Part shown: positions 24,356 through 33,784 of the stretch, piece after piece
Layout of the letters: the number at the start of each line of letters is the position of its first letter
Position numbering within the stretch: position 1 is the first letter of the stretch
NCBI RefSeq assembly: GCF_009905375.1
Contig: NC_133657.1
Span: 44,194,192-44,258,191, forward strand
Length of the DNA stretch: 64,000 nucleotides
Direction: 5' to 3'
DNA from: Apium graveolens
Taxonomy: Eukaryota; Streptophyta; Magnoliopsida; Apiales; Apiaceae
Program-made: the position numbers and the translations under genes
The notes under the pieces: generated by a model
The model's input: the letters and a program-made list of their open reading frames with translations, nothing else
Told to the model about the DNA's origin: nothing
Databases searched by the model: none

Positions 24356-27300
24356 ATGGCACCCAAGGACATTCTCTTTGATGGAGCAAAGTTTGTTCCT
24401 AATAACTTCTCTGCTATACTACACACTACAGAGGCACCCTCTGAATTTCATTTTATTCAAGACTTTCTCACAAGTTCTGATATTGGGTTTGCTCTAACTG
24501 AGCCTACATCAATTTCTGGGGTTCAAGTACTGGAGTTTTGGAGGAGTGGAGTATATGACAATGGTGGTGCTCACGGGTCCCCAAGTTTAATATTTTCATC
24601 AGGGGAAAATGAGTATGTTGTGACTCTGTCTACGGTTAGACAGGCATTACAGCTTCCTGAGGACTGTGTTTATTCTACTGTTGATGACTCAGTTCTTCAA
24701 AATATGATGGTTAGTCTGGGATATGAAGGGACATTGACCAAGCTTGGACAGTTGAAGAGATCCTTCATACGGAGGGAATGGAGTTTCTTCTTTGATTGCA
24801 TTACCAAAGCTTTCGCCAACAAATGTTCAAATTTTGATGCAATTCCCATATTCAGCCAACAAATCGGGTATGCACTTCTAAATCACACTGATTTTGATTA
24901 TGCACGTGCAGTTTTGGGTTCTATTGGGGATAGGATGACAGAAGATCGCAATACTGTATATTTTGCAAGATTTTGTCAGCTTATTTATAATTTTTGTTGT
25001 AATTCCCCCCAAAATTTTGGTGATCTCATTCCATCTTTCAGAATAGCTAAGAGAGCTTTTACTGATTTATTATCTTCTGATAATAAAAAGGCTGTGTTAA
25101 GACCCCTCTTAATACCTTTATCTGTCAAACAAGCCTTAATCACCTATGATCCTGTTAAGTACACTGCACTTTATCCTGATGTTCAAACATCAGAACCTGG
25201 TTCATCAGCACCTACCATCTCTACTCAGCCACCTCAAACCTCTCAACCATCTCTCAGAACATATCTCAAGTCCTATGTGAAACCTACATCTTCCAAGCCA
25301 AAGAGAACAAAGACTGTTTCTCACACACCTCAGAAGAAGAGGAGGATCACTTTGAGAGATGACTCAGATTCTGAGGAACCGATTCCTTCTTCAGAACCTG
25401 TGGTAACTGCAGCTGAGAAAAAGATTTCTCAGAAGGATTCTGAACTTGGAGGATCTAAGCTTCTCAAGAGGCTTAGAAAAATGACAATTCCTGACACTTC
25501 CAAGGACTCTAAATTACCAAGGACATACAAGAAACAGAGGGCAAAAAGGCCAGTTTCAGATAATGATGAGGAAGCAGCTAAGGAAGGGGATCAGGAATCT
25601 CTGATCTCACAAGAAAAAGAATTTGCTCCAGTTACTTCTTCTCCATCCACTCCATCTCAGGAAACTGTATCTGACAAGGCTAATTTCCCATCTGTGTCTC
25701 TTGGTCATCAAGGTACAAGTGCTGATAATGCTGATCAACACTTAGTTGTGCCAGGAGTAATTTTCTTAGAAGCTCCAACAGCAATAAATCTTTTGCCAAC
25801 AACTGTTACTGATGCTATTAAAACTCCGGAATTATCTAAGTCACCTTCTCTGCATCTAGACACTGATGATCAGACTTTAGGTGAGCATCAGGATTTGGCT
25901 GTTGATCAGAACTTAGCATCAGATCAGCAATTAGAGGATGCTGACGCCTCCACTGCTACTCACACTGCTATTATATCAGATGATGCTGATTCTATAAGTT
26001 CTGATGCTGCACATGCTGGAGATACTGGTGATACTGCTCCAACTGCAAATACTGATGCAGCAGGTCCTTCAGGACACATTCCTCTTTCAAAGTCTGAACT
26101 AGTAAAGAAGTATGTTACAGAGGAACCACCAGTGCCTTGGAGTGAAACTCCTGCAGGACAGGAGTGGACTAAGGAATGGAACTCAGTCTCATGTATTCCA
26201 TCTGCGTTACATCTTACTGAGCACTTTACTAAAGCTGATGAAATGTTAAATTCTGATGATTTCAAAGCTCAGCTTCGTGTCACTGCATTGAGTACTAAAC
26301 ATCTACAAGGTCTTCATTCAACTACTCATGCCGAAATACACAAGATTCAGGAGAACTTTACCAAACAAGAACAAGTTTGGAAACTTGATAAGAAAAAGTT
26401 CTTTCAACCATCTATGGACAGGATTGCTTATATTGAGAAGACTCAAGATCGCCAACAAGCACAGATTGATAAAATTCTGCAAAATCAAGCTTCTCAGCAA
26501 TCACAACTGACAGAAATCCAATCTTCAGTGGAATTGCTTATCTCTCTTCTACTTCCTGCTGATGCCAAAAAGGGGGAGAAAGTGATTAAGTCCAAATGCA
26601 AGGATGACAAGACACTGCAAGGAAAGGATGATGAAAAAGATGACCAAGGAAACTCTGGAATGGGTGGAGGTCATAGTCAAAGTAAAAGATTCTCATCAAG
26701 AAATGCTGAAATTGCAAGTCACAGGATAAGTTCTGATACTGGGAAGAGATTAAGTTCTGATACTGGTAAAAGAATAAATTCTGATGAACTTCTAGATCTT
26801 GATGAAGAAATGTCAAGACAGTTATTTCTTCAAGAAAATCCAGGAATGGACTTGGAAAGTTTAAAGGAAGAAGAAGCTAGACTTAAATCAGAGAAAGTCA
26901 CATCTAAATCCGAAGCTTCTGGTAAAAAGTCACTTCCAAAACTGAAAGGTATTGTGATTAAAGAAAAGGCACAAACTGAAGCAACATTTGCTAAATCACA
27001 ACCAAAGATAGATCCAAGATCCAAGGGTAAAGAAAAGGTTGGTGAACCTGTTAAAGTCTATGTACCTCCTGAAGATGAAGAAATTACTGATGACAAAGAT
27101 AATCTTGCTCTGACTTCAAGAAAAGTTCTTAAAACAACCTCTGACACAGCTCAAGTTGTTCAGAGTGAAGAAATTAAAAGTTCTGATATTCAAAAGAAGC
27201 AAGTAACCTCTGACACAGCTCAAGTTAACTTGATATCAGAAGGAAGATCAAATACACTCCTACCAGGATTCACTAAAGCAAAACAAACTCAACCTTTGAA

Positions 27301-28024
27301 GACTACTGCAAGTCGTTTTGAAGCTAGAGTAGTTACTGGAAAGGAAGCAAGAGATAAAACTAGATTGGGAAGTGCTGATGAAAGAAGAGTACACAACACT
27401 ACCAATGATCCAACTTCCTTGTGTGAACCAGGAATTGGAGCAACTCCTGAAAGATTGAATCAATTGGAATCTGTACAAATGGTTTACCATACCTACTTGA
27501 AGGAACACATCTTGTTGTATTTCATGACAGATGGTAGGGTTTATCATATAAGACAAAATGCCATTCCATTGAAGTATTTTGAAGAATTGGAGCATGTATT
27601 ATTCTTACTTCAAGTGGATGACAGATTGACAGGGACTGCTGCAAATTATTTGAAAGAACAGATTCAGAGGCAGAAAAGACTTTATTCTGTTAAGTCTGAC
27701 AGCATATATGTTCCAAAGTACAGAAATCACAATGGTGATATTGTTGATATGAAGCCTAATACTGCACAGATCAAAACATATCTTGGTATTAAGGGGCTTG
27801 AATTCAATCTAGAGTCTAACAAAGCTTATGTCATAAGACTAGATCGGGAGTTGAGAAGAGCAAAGATTAATGATCTCAGAGCTGCAATATTTCAAACTGG
27901 TGAAGATACTGCAGAGCTTAAAGATGTCAAACGGAGAATGATTGAGGAACTCAGATATGCTGAGAAATGTTTGTTGAAGAATTATCTCAGAACAACTCCT
28001 GACATCAGAGAGATCAGAAAATGA
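24356..28024 (+). CDS. Sirevirus 3' ORF at the envelope-like position (1222 aa)
   Basis: Uninterrupted frame from a good ATG to TGA 28022-28024. It lies where Sireviruses such as SIRE1 carry an 'envelope-like' gene. Residues about 1-280 look globular (VQVLEFWRSGVYDNGG, FFFDCITKAFANKC). Residues 290-620 are low-complexity, rich in Ser, Thr, Pro and Asp with basic KKRR patches. Residues 655-725 are Gln-rich and coiled-coil-like. A short repeat, SSDTGKR, occurs near 795. The C-terminal 190 residues are again globular. I see no signal peptide and no clear membrane-spanning segment, so a fusion-protein role is not supported by sequence. Its size relative to gag and its open state imply selection in the recent past. 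Confidence 0.85.
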   Translation: MAPKDILFDGAKFVPNNFSAILHTTEAPSEFHFIQDFLTSSDIGFALTEPTSISGVQVLEFWRSGVYDNGGAHGSPSLIFSSGENEYVVTLSTVRQALQLPEDCVYSTVDDSVLQNMMVSLGYEGTLTKLGQLKRSFIRREWSFFFDCITKAFANKCSNFDAIPIFSQQIGYALLNHTDFDYARAVLGSIGDRMTEDRNTVYFARFCQLIYNFCCNSPQNFGDLIPSFRIAKRAFTDLLSSDNKKAVLRPLLIPLSVKQALITYDPVKYTALYPDVQTSEPGSSAPTISTQPPQTSQPSLRTYLKSYVKPTSSKPKRTKTVSHTPQKKRRITLRDDSDSEEPIPSSEPVVTAAEKKISQKDSELGGSKLLKRLRKMTIPDTSKDSKLPRTYKKQRAKRPVSDNDEEAAKEGDQESLISQEKEFAPVTSSPSTPSQETVSDKANFPSVSLGHQGTSADNADQHLVVPGVIFLEAPTAINLLPTTVTDAIKTPELSKSPSLHLDTDDQTLGEHQDLAVDQNLASDQQLEDADASTATHTAIISDDADSISSDAAHAGDTGDTAPTANTDAAGPSGHIPLSKSELVKKYVTEEPPVPWSETPAGQEWTKEWNSVSCIPSALHLTEHFTKADEMLNSDDFKAQLRVTALSTKHLQGLHSTTHAEIHKIQENFTKQEQVWKLDKKKFFQPSMDRIAYIEKTQDRQQAQIDKILQNQASQQSQLTEIQSSVELLISLLLPADAKKGEKVIKSKCKDDKTLQGKDDEKDDQGNSGMGGGHSQSKRFSSRNAEIASHRISSDTGKRLSSDTGKRINSDELLDLDEEMSRQLFLQENPGMDLESLKEEEARLKSEKVTSKSEASGKKSLPKLKGIVIKEKAQTEATFAKSQPKIDPRSKGKEKVGEPVKVYVPPEDEEITDDKDNLALTSRKVLKTTSDTAQVVQSEEIKSSDIQKKQVTSDTAQVNLISEGRSNTLLPGFTKAKQTQPLKTTASRFEARVVTGKEARDKTRLGSADERRVHNTTNDPTSLCEPGIGATPERLNQLESVQMVYHTYLKEHILLYFMTDGRVYHIRQNAIPLKYFEELEHVLFLLQVDDRLTGTAANYLKEQIQRQKRLYSVKSDSIYVPKYRNHNGDIVDMKPNTAQIKTYLGIKGLEFNLESNKAYVIRLDRELRRAKINDLRAAIFQTGEDTAELKDVKRRMIEELRYAEKCLLKNYLRTTPDIREIRK

Positions 28025-28217
28025 TGAAGCCAAGTCAAAGATCTACAACTACTTAAATTCTGATGTGTATACAGACTAAAGTTGTTATCAGAAGTCGAAT
28101 TGGTAAAAGCTTTAAGGACTGTAAGTTGTAGTTATCTTGTCTATTTCTCATGCATTTGAACTTAATGTTTTTGACATCATCAAATATCTGTTAAACTTGT
28201 ATATTTTGCTAATTTAC

Positions 28218-28231
28218 AAGTTGGGGGAGAT
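28218..28231 (+). promoter_or_regulatory. Sirevirus polypurine tract
   Basis: aagttgggggagat directly precedes the TGTTAGATA of the 3' LTR. This is the expected plus-strand primer. Confidence 0.9.
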
Positions 28232-28844
28232 TGTTAGATATATTTGATAATGTCATGGCTAATATGTTTTATGTTTAGATTTCAGATCTTATTTGAACAG
28301 AACAAATCAGTACTTAACTGATCAGTACTTATACTGGACGTCAGAACTTAAGGGATATCAGTACTTATGTTATCAGGAGATAAGCATCAGGAGATAGATA
28401 TCAGAACTTAAGTGCTGAAGGACGATCAGATAAGGACAGTAGCTGATTAAAGTTAAGAAGATCAAGATAAACATAAGAAGAGATATGCATGAAGAAGGAA
28501 TTCCGTAAAGAATGGAATACTTGGAAGGAAAGATATCTGATTGATATATATTAGGAAGCAGAATTATATTCCATATCAATTAGCGATTATCTTGTAACTG
28601 TGTAATATATAAACACAGACATAGGGTTTACACTATAAGTGTTATCATTATCGAGAATATTATTTACTGTAACCCTAGCAGCTCTCGTGATATTTTGTTC
28701 ATCACTGAGAGATAACAGTTCCAGATTGTAACAGAGTTTATTGTTTCAATAAAGTTTGTTTTCTGTTACATAAGTTCTTGAAGTTTGATTTGATTGTAAT
28801 AAACACTGTATTCACCCCCTCTACAGTGAAAGTGTGACCTAACA
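28232..28844 (+). repeat. Sirevirus 3' LTR (613 bp)
   Basis: Same length as the 5' LTR and differing from it at about two bases. It is followed by the right target duplication CCCTA (28845-28849), after which the LARD LTR resumes. Confidence 0.93.
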
Positions 28845-28849
28845 CCCTA

Positions 28850-30497
28850 CACACTTCCAAGAACACAAATCGATCATTATTAACTACAAATGAAACATGG
28901 TTCGTCTTCTCCGACGATATTCGCCATTAATTCCGGCCAACTTCGAGTGTTCTTCCGACCAAACTAGCAACCTTCAGAATTCTAACCCAAATTTGACGTT
29001 CTATATACTAAAACATTGCTCACCATATGTAGAATTTCATGTTATCCTTATAATCAACAACCCATTAACAATAAACTTAGAATAAATTAAAATCAAAATT
29101 GAGAAAATATAAGAACTCAACCTATTAATCTGGGACTTAAACATTTCGAGAAATTTATGAAATCGATCCTAAAAGACAAGATAAAGCTAACTATAACACT
29201 TTAAACAACCAACAATCAGTAAAAATTAAAATCCCAAATTCAGGCGATTCCAATCAAAAATCGAAGTTTCGATTTGATTATCGTTTGTTGAATCTGATGG
29301 TACGAATAGGATGTTGATGATTCAGGCTTCGACTTGGATGCTCAAACTTCAAAAATCGAAATCAGAATCACTAAGAATCAATGGATTAATTCTTGCAGTT
29401 CAAAACACCCCCAACCCCTGTCCTTGAATTTTTCTATTTTCTGAAAATAAAATGAAATAAAATAAAGTAAAATAATAAATTCTGCTATTTTTAATATCTG
29501 GAAAATAATTACCCAAAATTAAATAAGGGTATTTTTATTCCCATAATTAAAATAACTAGGCCCCAAAATTCCCCAAAAATTGCGAATAATTCAAAAATAA
29601 AAAAATAACGGGTATTTGAAATACGAATGATTCTATAAAAAATACAAACATGAAATTTATGGCTTTGACGTCCCGGTGGGGTCCCGGACCGTTGATTTTT
29701 GAAAAAACAGAAACGCTTCCTAAATAAACAGAAAGTCTCGAAAACATATAAAATACATTCAACACACATAAAACGAGATAAAACGAGTAACTCGATAAAG
29801 ACTGAAATATACAAGCGTCCAAATTACGGATCGATTCACATAAATGCATCTTAAACACGTAACAAGTATCCTATTGAATCATATCGGATTCGAAAATAGA
29901 TTACTTACCCGCTAAGTAACTATAAAACGATACGATTTAATATCAGATTTGGATAATTATCAAAACCGGATTTCTTATAAAACACTTATACGAAAATAAT
30001 ATAATAATATCCCGTCTTTCGATAATACGAGTTTTGTTGTTTTATCAAAACGATTATCGAATCGAAAATTTTGCGCCGGGACGCGTACGGTTCAAATTGT
30101 AATCCGGATCAAAAAAGTTAAAACACAGAAAATGTTCAGAATATGCAGATTAGGTTAGGAAGGAGTTCTCTGAAGAAATTCAAGTTATAAAAACGCAAAA
30201 ACGGTTGAAGTTGGACGATTCCCGGCTTCACAAAATAATTTTGTAACTACTCAGAAAATAATTAATAAATCCATAAATCATTGCAAATTCATATAATAGC
30301 CCAAAAATTACCAGAAAAATATCATAATTATCTATACTTTATTCTGAACGTATAAAAATTAGTATACTCAAAGAATATCATATATAAACCTCCAAAACAT
30401 CAACTCCAATTATCATATAATTCACTAAAATTCACATAAAAATCACATAAACAACTTCAAATAATAATAATAATATCTGAAAATATGAGATATTACA
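28850..30497 (-). repeat. LARD 5' LTR, inner segment right of the Sirevirus
   Basis: Continues the right LARD LTR, matching about 10580-12279 of the left copy. It ends gagatattaca at 30497 and is followed by the element's target duplication TTAGT (30498-30502). Confidence 0.9.
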
Positions 30498-31551
30498 TTA
30501 GTCATCTAACAAGTTTACCTTTAAATCTAAAACTTATCTTCTTCTATTTTTTTAATTTTTTATATGTTCATGTGGTTGAACCTAATCTTCGTAATTATAT
30601 TTTTTCCCTAGTAGTTTACAAGTAAGTCTTTCATTTTCGCAATTTAATTTATAAATTTTTTATATGTTGATGTGGTTGGACCTAATCTTCGTAATTAAAA
30701 TTTTTTTCCTTAACAGTTTACAAGTAAGTCTTTCATTTTCGCAACTTAATTTATAAATTTTTGAAAAGAATTACTTTCTCACTTTTATTCTTTATTCTAG
30801 CTCAACTTTTATCAACATTGATTATGTTGATGTTAATGATCTTAGGAGAAGGTATAGATTTATATCTCGGAAGATTTAGACATTCTCTTATGTTTTAAAA
30901 AATGTTATATAAATAAACTTATTCTAAAGAGGTCATAATAGTTCTTTCATTCGAAGTTCGATCTACAATTTTTACACATTCCCCGTTTGCGAGACTTTTT
31001 ACCTTTTTTACAAGTGTATCCCAGCCTGAAGAACTATTAGTTGTGGTAGGCTTTGAACTTTGCAAAAAATTTTTATACAGGATACTTGATGAAATAGATG
31101 GTTGAAACATGGATTCTCCATAAACAATTATAAATGCTCCAAATTAACATAGCGTTTCCAGAATAACTAAGTTCATACATGTACTAATATATATTTATGT
31201 TTGCAGTTCAATTTTTATAGTAAAGACTATGTCAAGTGATAAGAGTTATGTTGTTTCTAATTACATGTTATTTTAAAATTGTGTTACTACCAATTAATTG
31301 TTCATTCAGAATTACAACCATTCATTTGAGACAAATTCCACGATTTTTAAAAGAAACCAACTTTAAAGAGTAATATACATTCATCATTAGTCACATCCAC
31401 CATTGTCCTTTATATATGTTCAATTACAACCATATTTTATAGTTAACATATGAGACATTTATATAATCACATATCATTGTTTTAAGAAATTTGTTTAGAT
31501 AAAATATATAGAGCGTGTGTGGGAATTTTCAGAGTGTGGGTTAGTGAAGAT
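30498..31551. other. AT-rich spacer between LARD and A2
   Basis: About 1 kb, starting with the LARD target duplication and ending with the left AAGAT target duplication of A2. It includes a 100-bp tandem duplication (30561-30761). A 63-codon minus-strand frame at 30919-31110 has no recognisable domain, and I do not call it a gene. Confidence 0.65.
30561..30761. repeat. Direct tandem duplication, two 100-bp units
   Basis: The unit starting tatatgttcatgtggtt at 30561 recurs at 30661 as tatatgttgatgtggtt. Both run through tacaagtaagtctttcat to ataaattttt, with a handful of differences. Confidence 0.9.
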
Positions 31552-32134
31552 TGTTATGGATTAAAAACTAAGATATATAATTGTTGTATTTATTACTAAG
31601 GAACGTGAGCTTCGAGGCTCGATTTGACTGCTCTTGTATTTCGTGACTCAATCTGCCTTAACAAGATGCCTACGTACCTTGTTGATTGCCAAGGATCAAG
31701 TCAAAAAATGTAGTTCTGATCTGTGGGGTGAGGCCCCTTATATAGATGTTGGGAGTCCTTGAATTGGACTTAGTATAGGAGACTTGGTGGTAAAGTCTCT
31801 GAATTAGAATGGGCTTTGGAGTCCTAGGAAGTAGGAAGTTGATTCCTTATCCCATGAGGTTCCTTGGAGGCCAATCTACAAGGATTTATATTTCCATCAG
31901 GACTCATCTTAATAGCTATTTTTCGCCCTTATTAATTAATTACGAAATTAATTAATATTCAGGGTTTTGGGCCTTCTTTGTTCTATCAGACCTAATCTGG
32001 TCCATCAGGCCTGATCAATGTGTTGGCCTTTTTGGTCTGAATGTCATACATCTTCTTATTGGGCCTTGCTGCCCAAATCATGTATAATTAATGCAATATT
32101 AACTATGTAATCAGGATTTATTTATTCCCTATCA
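31552..32134 (-). repeat. A2 3' LTR (583 bp)
   Basis: TGTTATGGATT to CCCTATCA. It carries TATATAG/CTATATA in the same place as A1 and several ttgggcc motifs. About 16 substitutions from the 5' LTR were counted over roughly 310 bp. Confidence 0.93.
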
Positions 32135-32150
32135 TTTGCCCCCCAACTTT
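32135..32150 (-). promoter_or_regulatory. A2 polypurine tract
   Basis: The minus strand reads AAAAGTTGGGGGGCAAA just before the 3' LTR, which fixes the minus orientation. Confidence 0.88.
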
Positions 32151-32280
32151 TGGGAAACAGGGACTAGGTTTCGCTGAAGTTATATTCATTTGTTCCCTTA
32201 AACGGTATCGTTTTTGCGTAAAGTGTGGAGCGACCTACACATTTACAACGATTTTCTTACATTCCTTTTATTCAGGAACT

Positions 32281-32520
32281 ATCTTAATTTCCAGGAATTT
32301 TTCCCTTAATTCTGGGTTTTTTCCTTAATTTCCAAGAATTTTTCCCTTTATTCTGGGATTTTTCCTTAATTTTCAGGAATTTTTCCCTTAATTCTGGGAT
32401 TTTTCCTTAATTTTCAGGATTTTTCCCTGAATTATGGGATTTATCCTTAATTTTCTGGATTTTTCCATGAATTCTGGGATTTATCCTTAATAATCTGGAT
32501 TTATTCCTTATTTTCTGAAA
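32281..32520. repeat. Tandem array, about 40-bp unit
   Basis: The core tctgggatttttcctt recurs at about 32311, 32352, 32393, 32433 and 32473, a period of 40-41 bp with some decay. It lies in the 3' untranslated region of A2, a site known to breed tandem repeats in Tat-lineage elements. Confidence 0.85.
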
Positions 32521-32627
32521 ATATTCAGAATATAAGATTCTTTTTCAGAAAACACATTTTTTTCTTCTTTTGTCCTCCCACTTTTTTCTTCTTTTTTTTT
32601 CCTTTTTTCTTCCCTTCTTTTTTTTTA

Positions 32628-33090
32628 TACCTGGTTCGACCAGGAATCCTGTTCGACCAGGATCCTGGTCGAATTAGCCTCTACTGTGCCTTGGTCGACA
32701 GGATTTCAAGGAGGAGGAATTCGAGTAGGAATCCTGATCGAATTTCGGCCAGGATTTTTTCCTAAATTTTTTTTTGAATTTTTCGAGCAGGAAATTTTAA
32801 TTTCGGTCAGGATTTTTGGTCAGAAGTCCTAGTTTTGACCGAATTAACTTCCCTTGGTTGCCCAGATCGACAGAAATTCGGGCAGGATCCATTCGACCTG
32901 GATTTTGCCTTGCTTTCTGGTCGACAAACTTTTCAGGGTTAAGGTTTTCAATCAGAATCTTGACCCTTTCGGTCAGGAATTATAATTTTGACCGAATTAA
33001 TCTTTCTCTTAGCCTTGGTCGACGCTTTTTCGACCATAACTAATTCGACGAGGAATACAACACGAGCCCTGATCGAATTGGATCAAGAAT
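32628..33090. repeat. Degenerate TCGACCAGGAATCC-type repeats
   Basis: About a dozen loosely spaced copies of a 10-20 bp motif (ttcgaccaggaatcc, tcgagcaggaa, ttcgacctgga, tcgacaggattt). They alternate with ggtcgaatt, so many are near-palindromic. There is no open frame of note. Confidence 0.6.
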
Positions 33091-33120
33091 GTGTTAATTT
33101 TTGTGACTGTACATATTTAA

Positions 33121-33640
33121 TTTGGGCCATAAGTCTAGGCTGGAATCTTTTAGGATCCTGATTTAGCCCTGGATTCTCTTGGGCCAACCCTTTAGTGGGT
33201 TTTAATCCTGGGCCCATTTCTTAAATCTGGGCTTTTCCTTTTGGGCCTTTGATTTTCAACTAATTGGGCCCTTTTCTGGGCTGGTTTTATTGGGCTGATC
33301 TTTGGGCCCATTGCTTTTAACTGGCTTCTCTTCCACCCTTCTTTCTTCTTAAAAAAGATATTTGGGCCTCAAACAGGGCCTTTTGTATATGGGCCTTGGC
33401 TCTGGGCCTTTTTAGCCCTAAACATTTGGGTTTTTCTAGATTTTTCTAGAATTGGGCCTTATTTCTGAGCCCAAATTCCAGGTTCTTCTAAGGTTTTTCT
33501 GGATTCTTCCAGAATCTTCAAAAATTTAAGTTTTTCACTTGATTTTTTTAAGAATTTCCTGGATAATTCCAGAACCTTCTCATTTTTGGGCCCAAATGGG
33601 CTTTTTAAGGCCCAAATTACCTCCTTTTTTGCTATATAAA
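33121..33640 (+). promoter_or_regulatory. Promoter region of the A2 antisense gene
   Basis: At least 15 copies of TGGGCC/TGGGCT lie between 33123 and 33605, several in inverted pairs such as tttgggcccaaatgggc. A TATA box TATATAAA follows at 33633-33640. TGGGCY is the plant 'site II' element bound by TCP factors in genes active in dividing cells. A pyrimidine-rich leader then leads to the ATG at 33785. The array faces the antisense gene, away from the LTR promoter of the element itself. Confidence 0.7.
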
Positions 33641-33784
33641 GGTGGGATGAGAGTGTGATTTCCTCACACTTCTCATTTTACTTCTTCACTCAATCTACAA
33701 TTCTCTCCCTCTCAACACTTCTCTTCCTTTAGTTTTCCGGCCACCCTTCCTTCCAAGGTTTCCAGGTTTTTCCAAGCTTCATTA

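Larger units (their letters stand above)
15577..28844 (+). mobile_element. Ty1/copia element, Sirevirus type, apparently intact (13.27 kb)
   Basis: Two 613-bp LTRs (15577-16189 and 28232-28844) start TGTTAGATA and end CCTAACA, with target duplication CCCTA on both sides. Inside are an initiator-Met primer site, gag with three zinc knuckles, an uninterrupted pol in copia order (protease, integrase, RT, RNase H), a 2.4-kb spacer with a small ORF, a 1222-codon 3' ORF and a polypurine tract. Length, gag size and the extra 3' ORF match the Sirevirus genus. The LTRs differ at about two positions, so the insertion is recent and the copy may be active. Confidence 0.93.
7835..30497 (-). mobile_element. 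Non-autonomous large-LTR retrotransposon (LARD-like), holding a nested Sirevirus
   Basis: Bounded by the 5-bp target duplication TTAGT (7830-7834 and 30498-30502). Two long direct repeats start TGTAA..GCCCCC and end GATATTACA or GATATTACA-like on the plus strand. The orientation is minus: the primer-binding site (TGGTATCAGAGC on the minus strand) abuts the right LTR and a polypurine tract (AAAGGGGTAGAT, minus strand) abuts the left LTR. The interior is only 1374 bp and codes for nothing I recognise, so the element depends on proteins made elsewhere. The right LTR is interrupted by the Sirevirus and lacks about 850 bp present in the left one. Confidence 0.9.

Noticed and set aside
15577..30497. 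Reading 13654-30497 as one very long LTR
   Set aside because: The CCCTA duplication and 613-bp LTRs show that 13.3 kb of it is a separate nested insertion.
30919..31110. 63-codon minus-strand ORF in the spacer, possible host exon
   Set aside because: No recognisable domain and no convincing splice sites or promoter.
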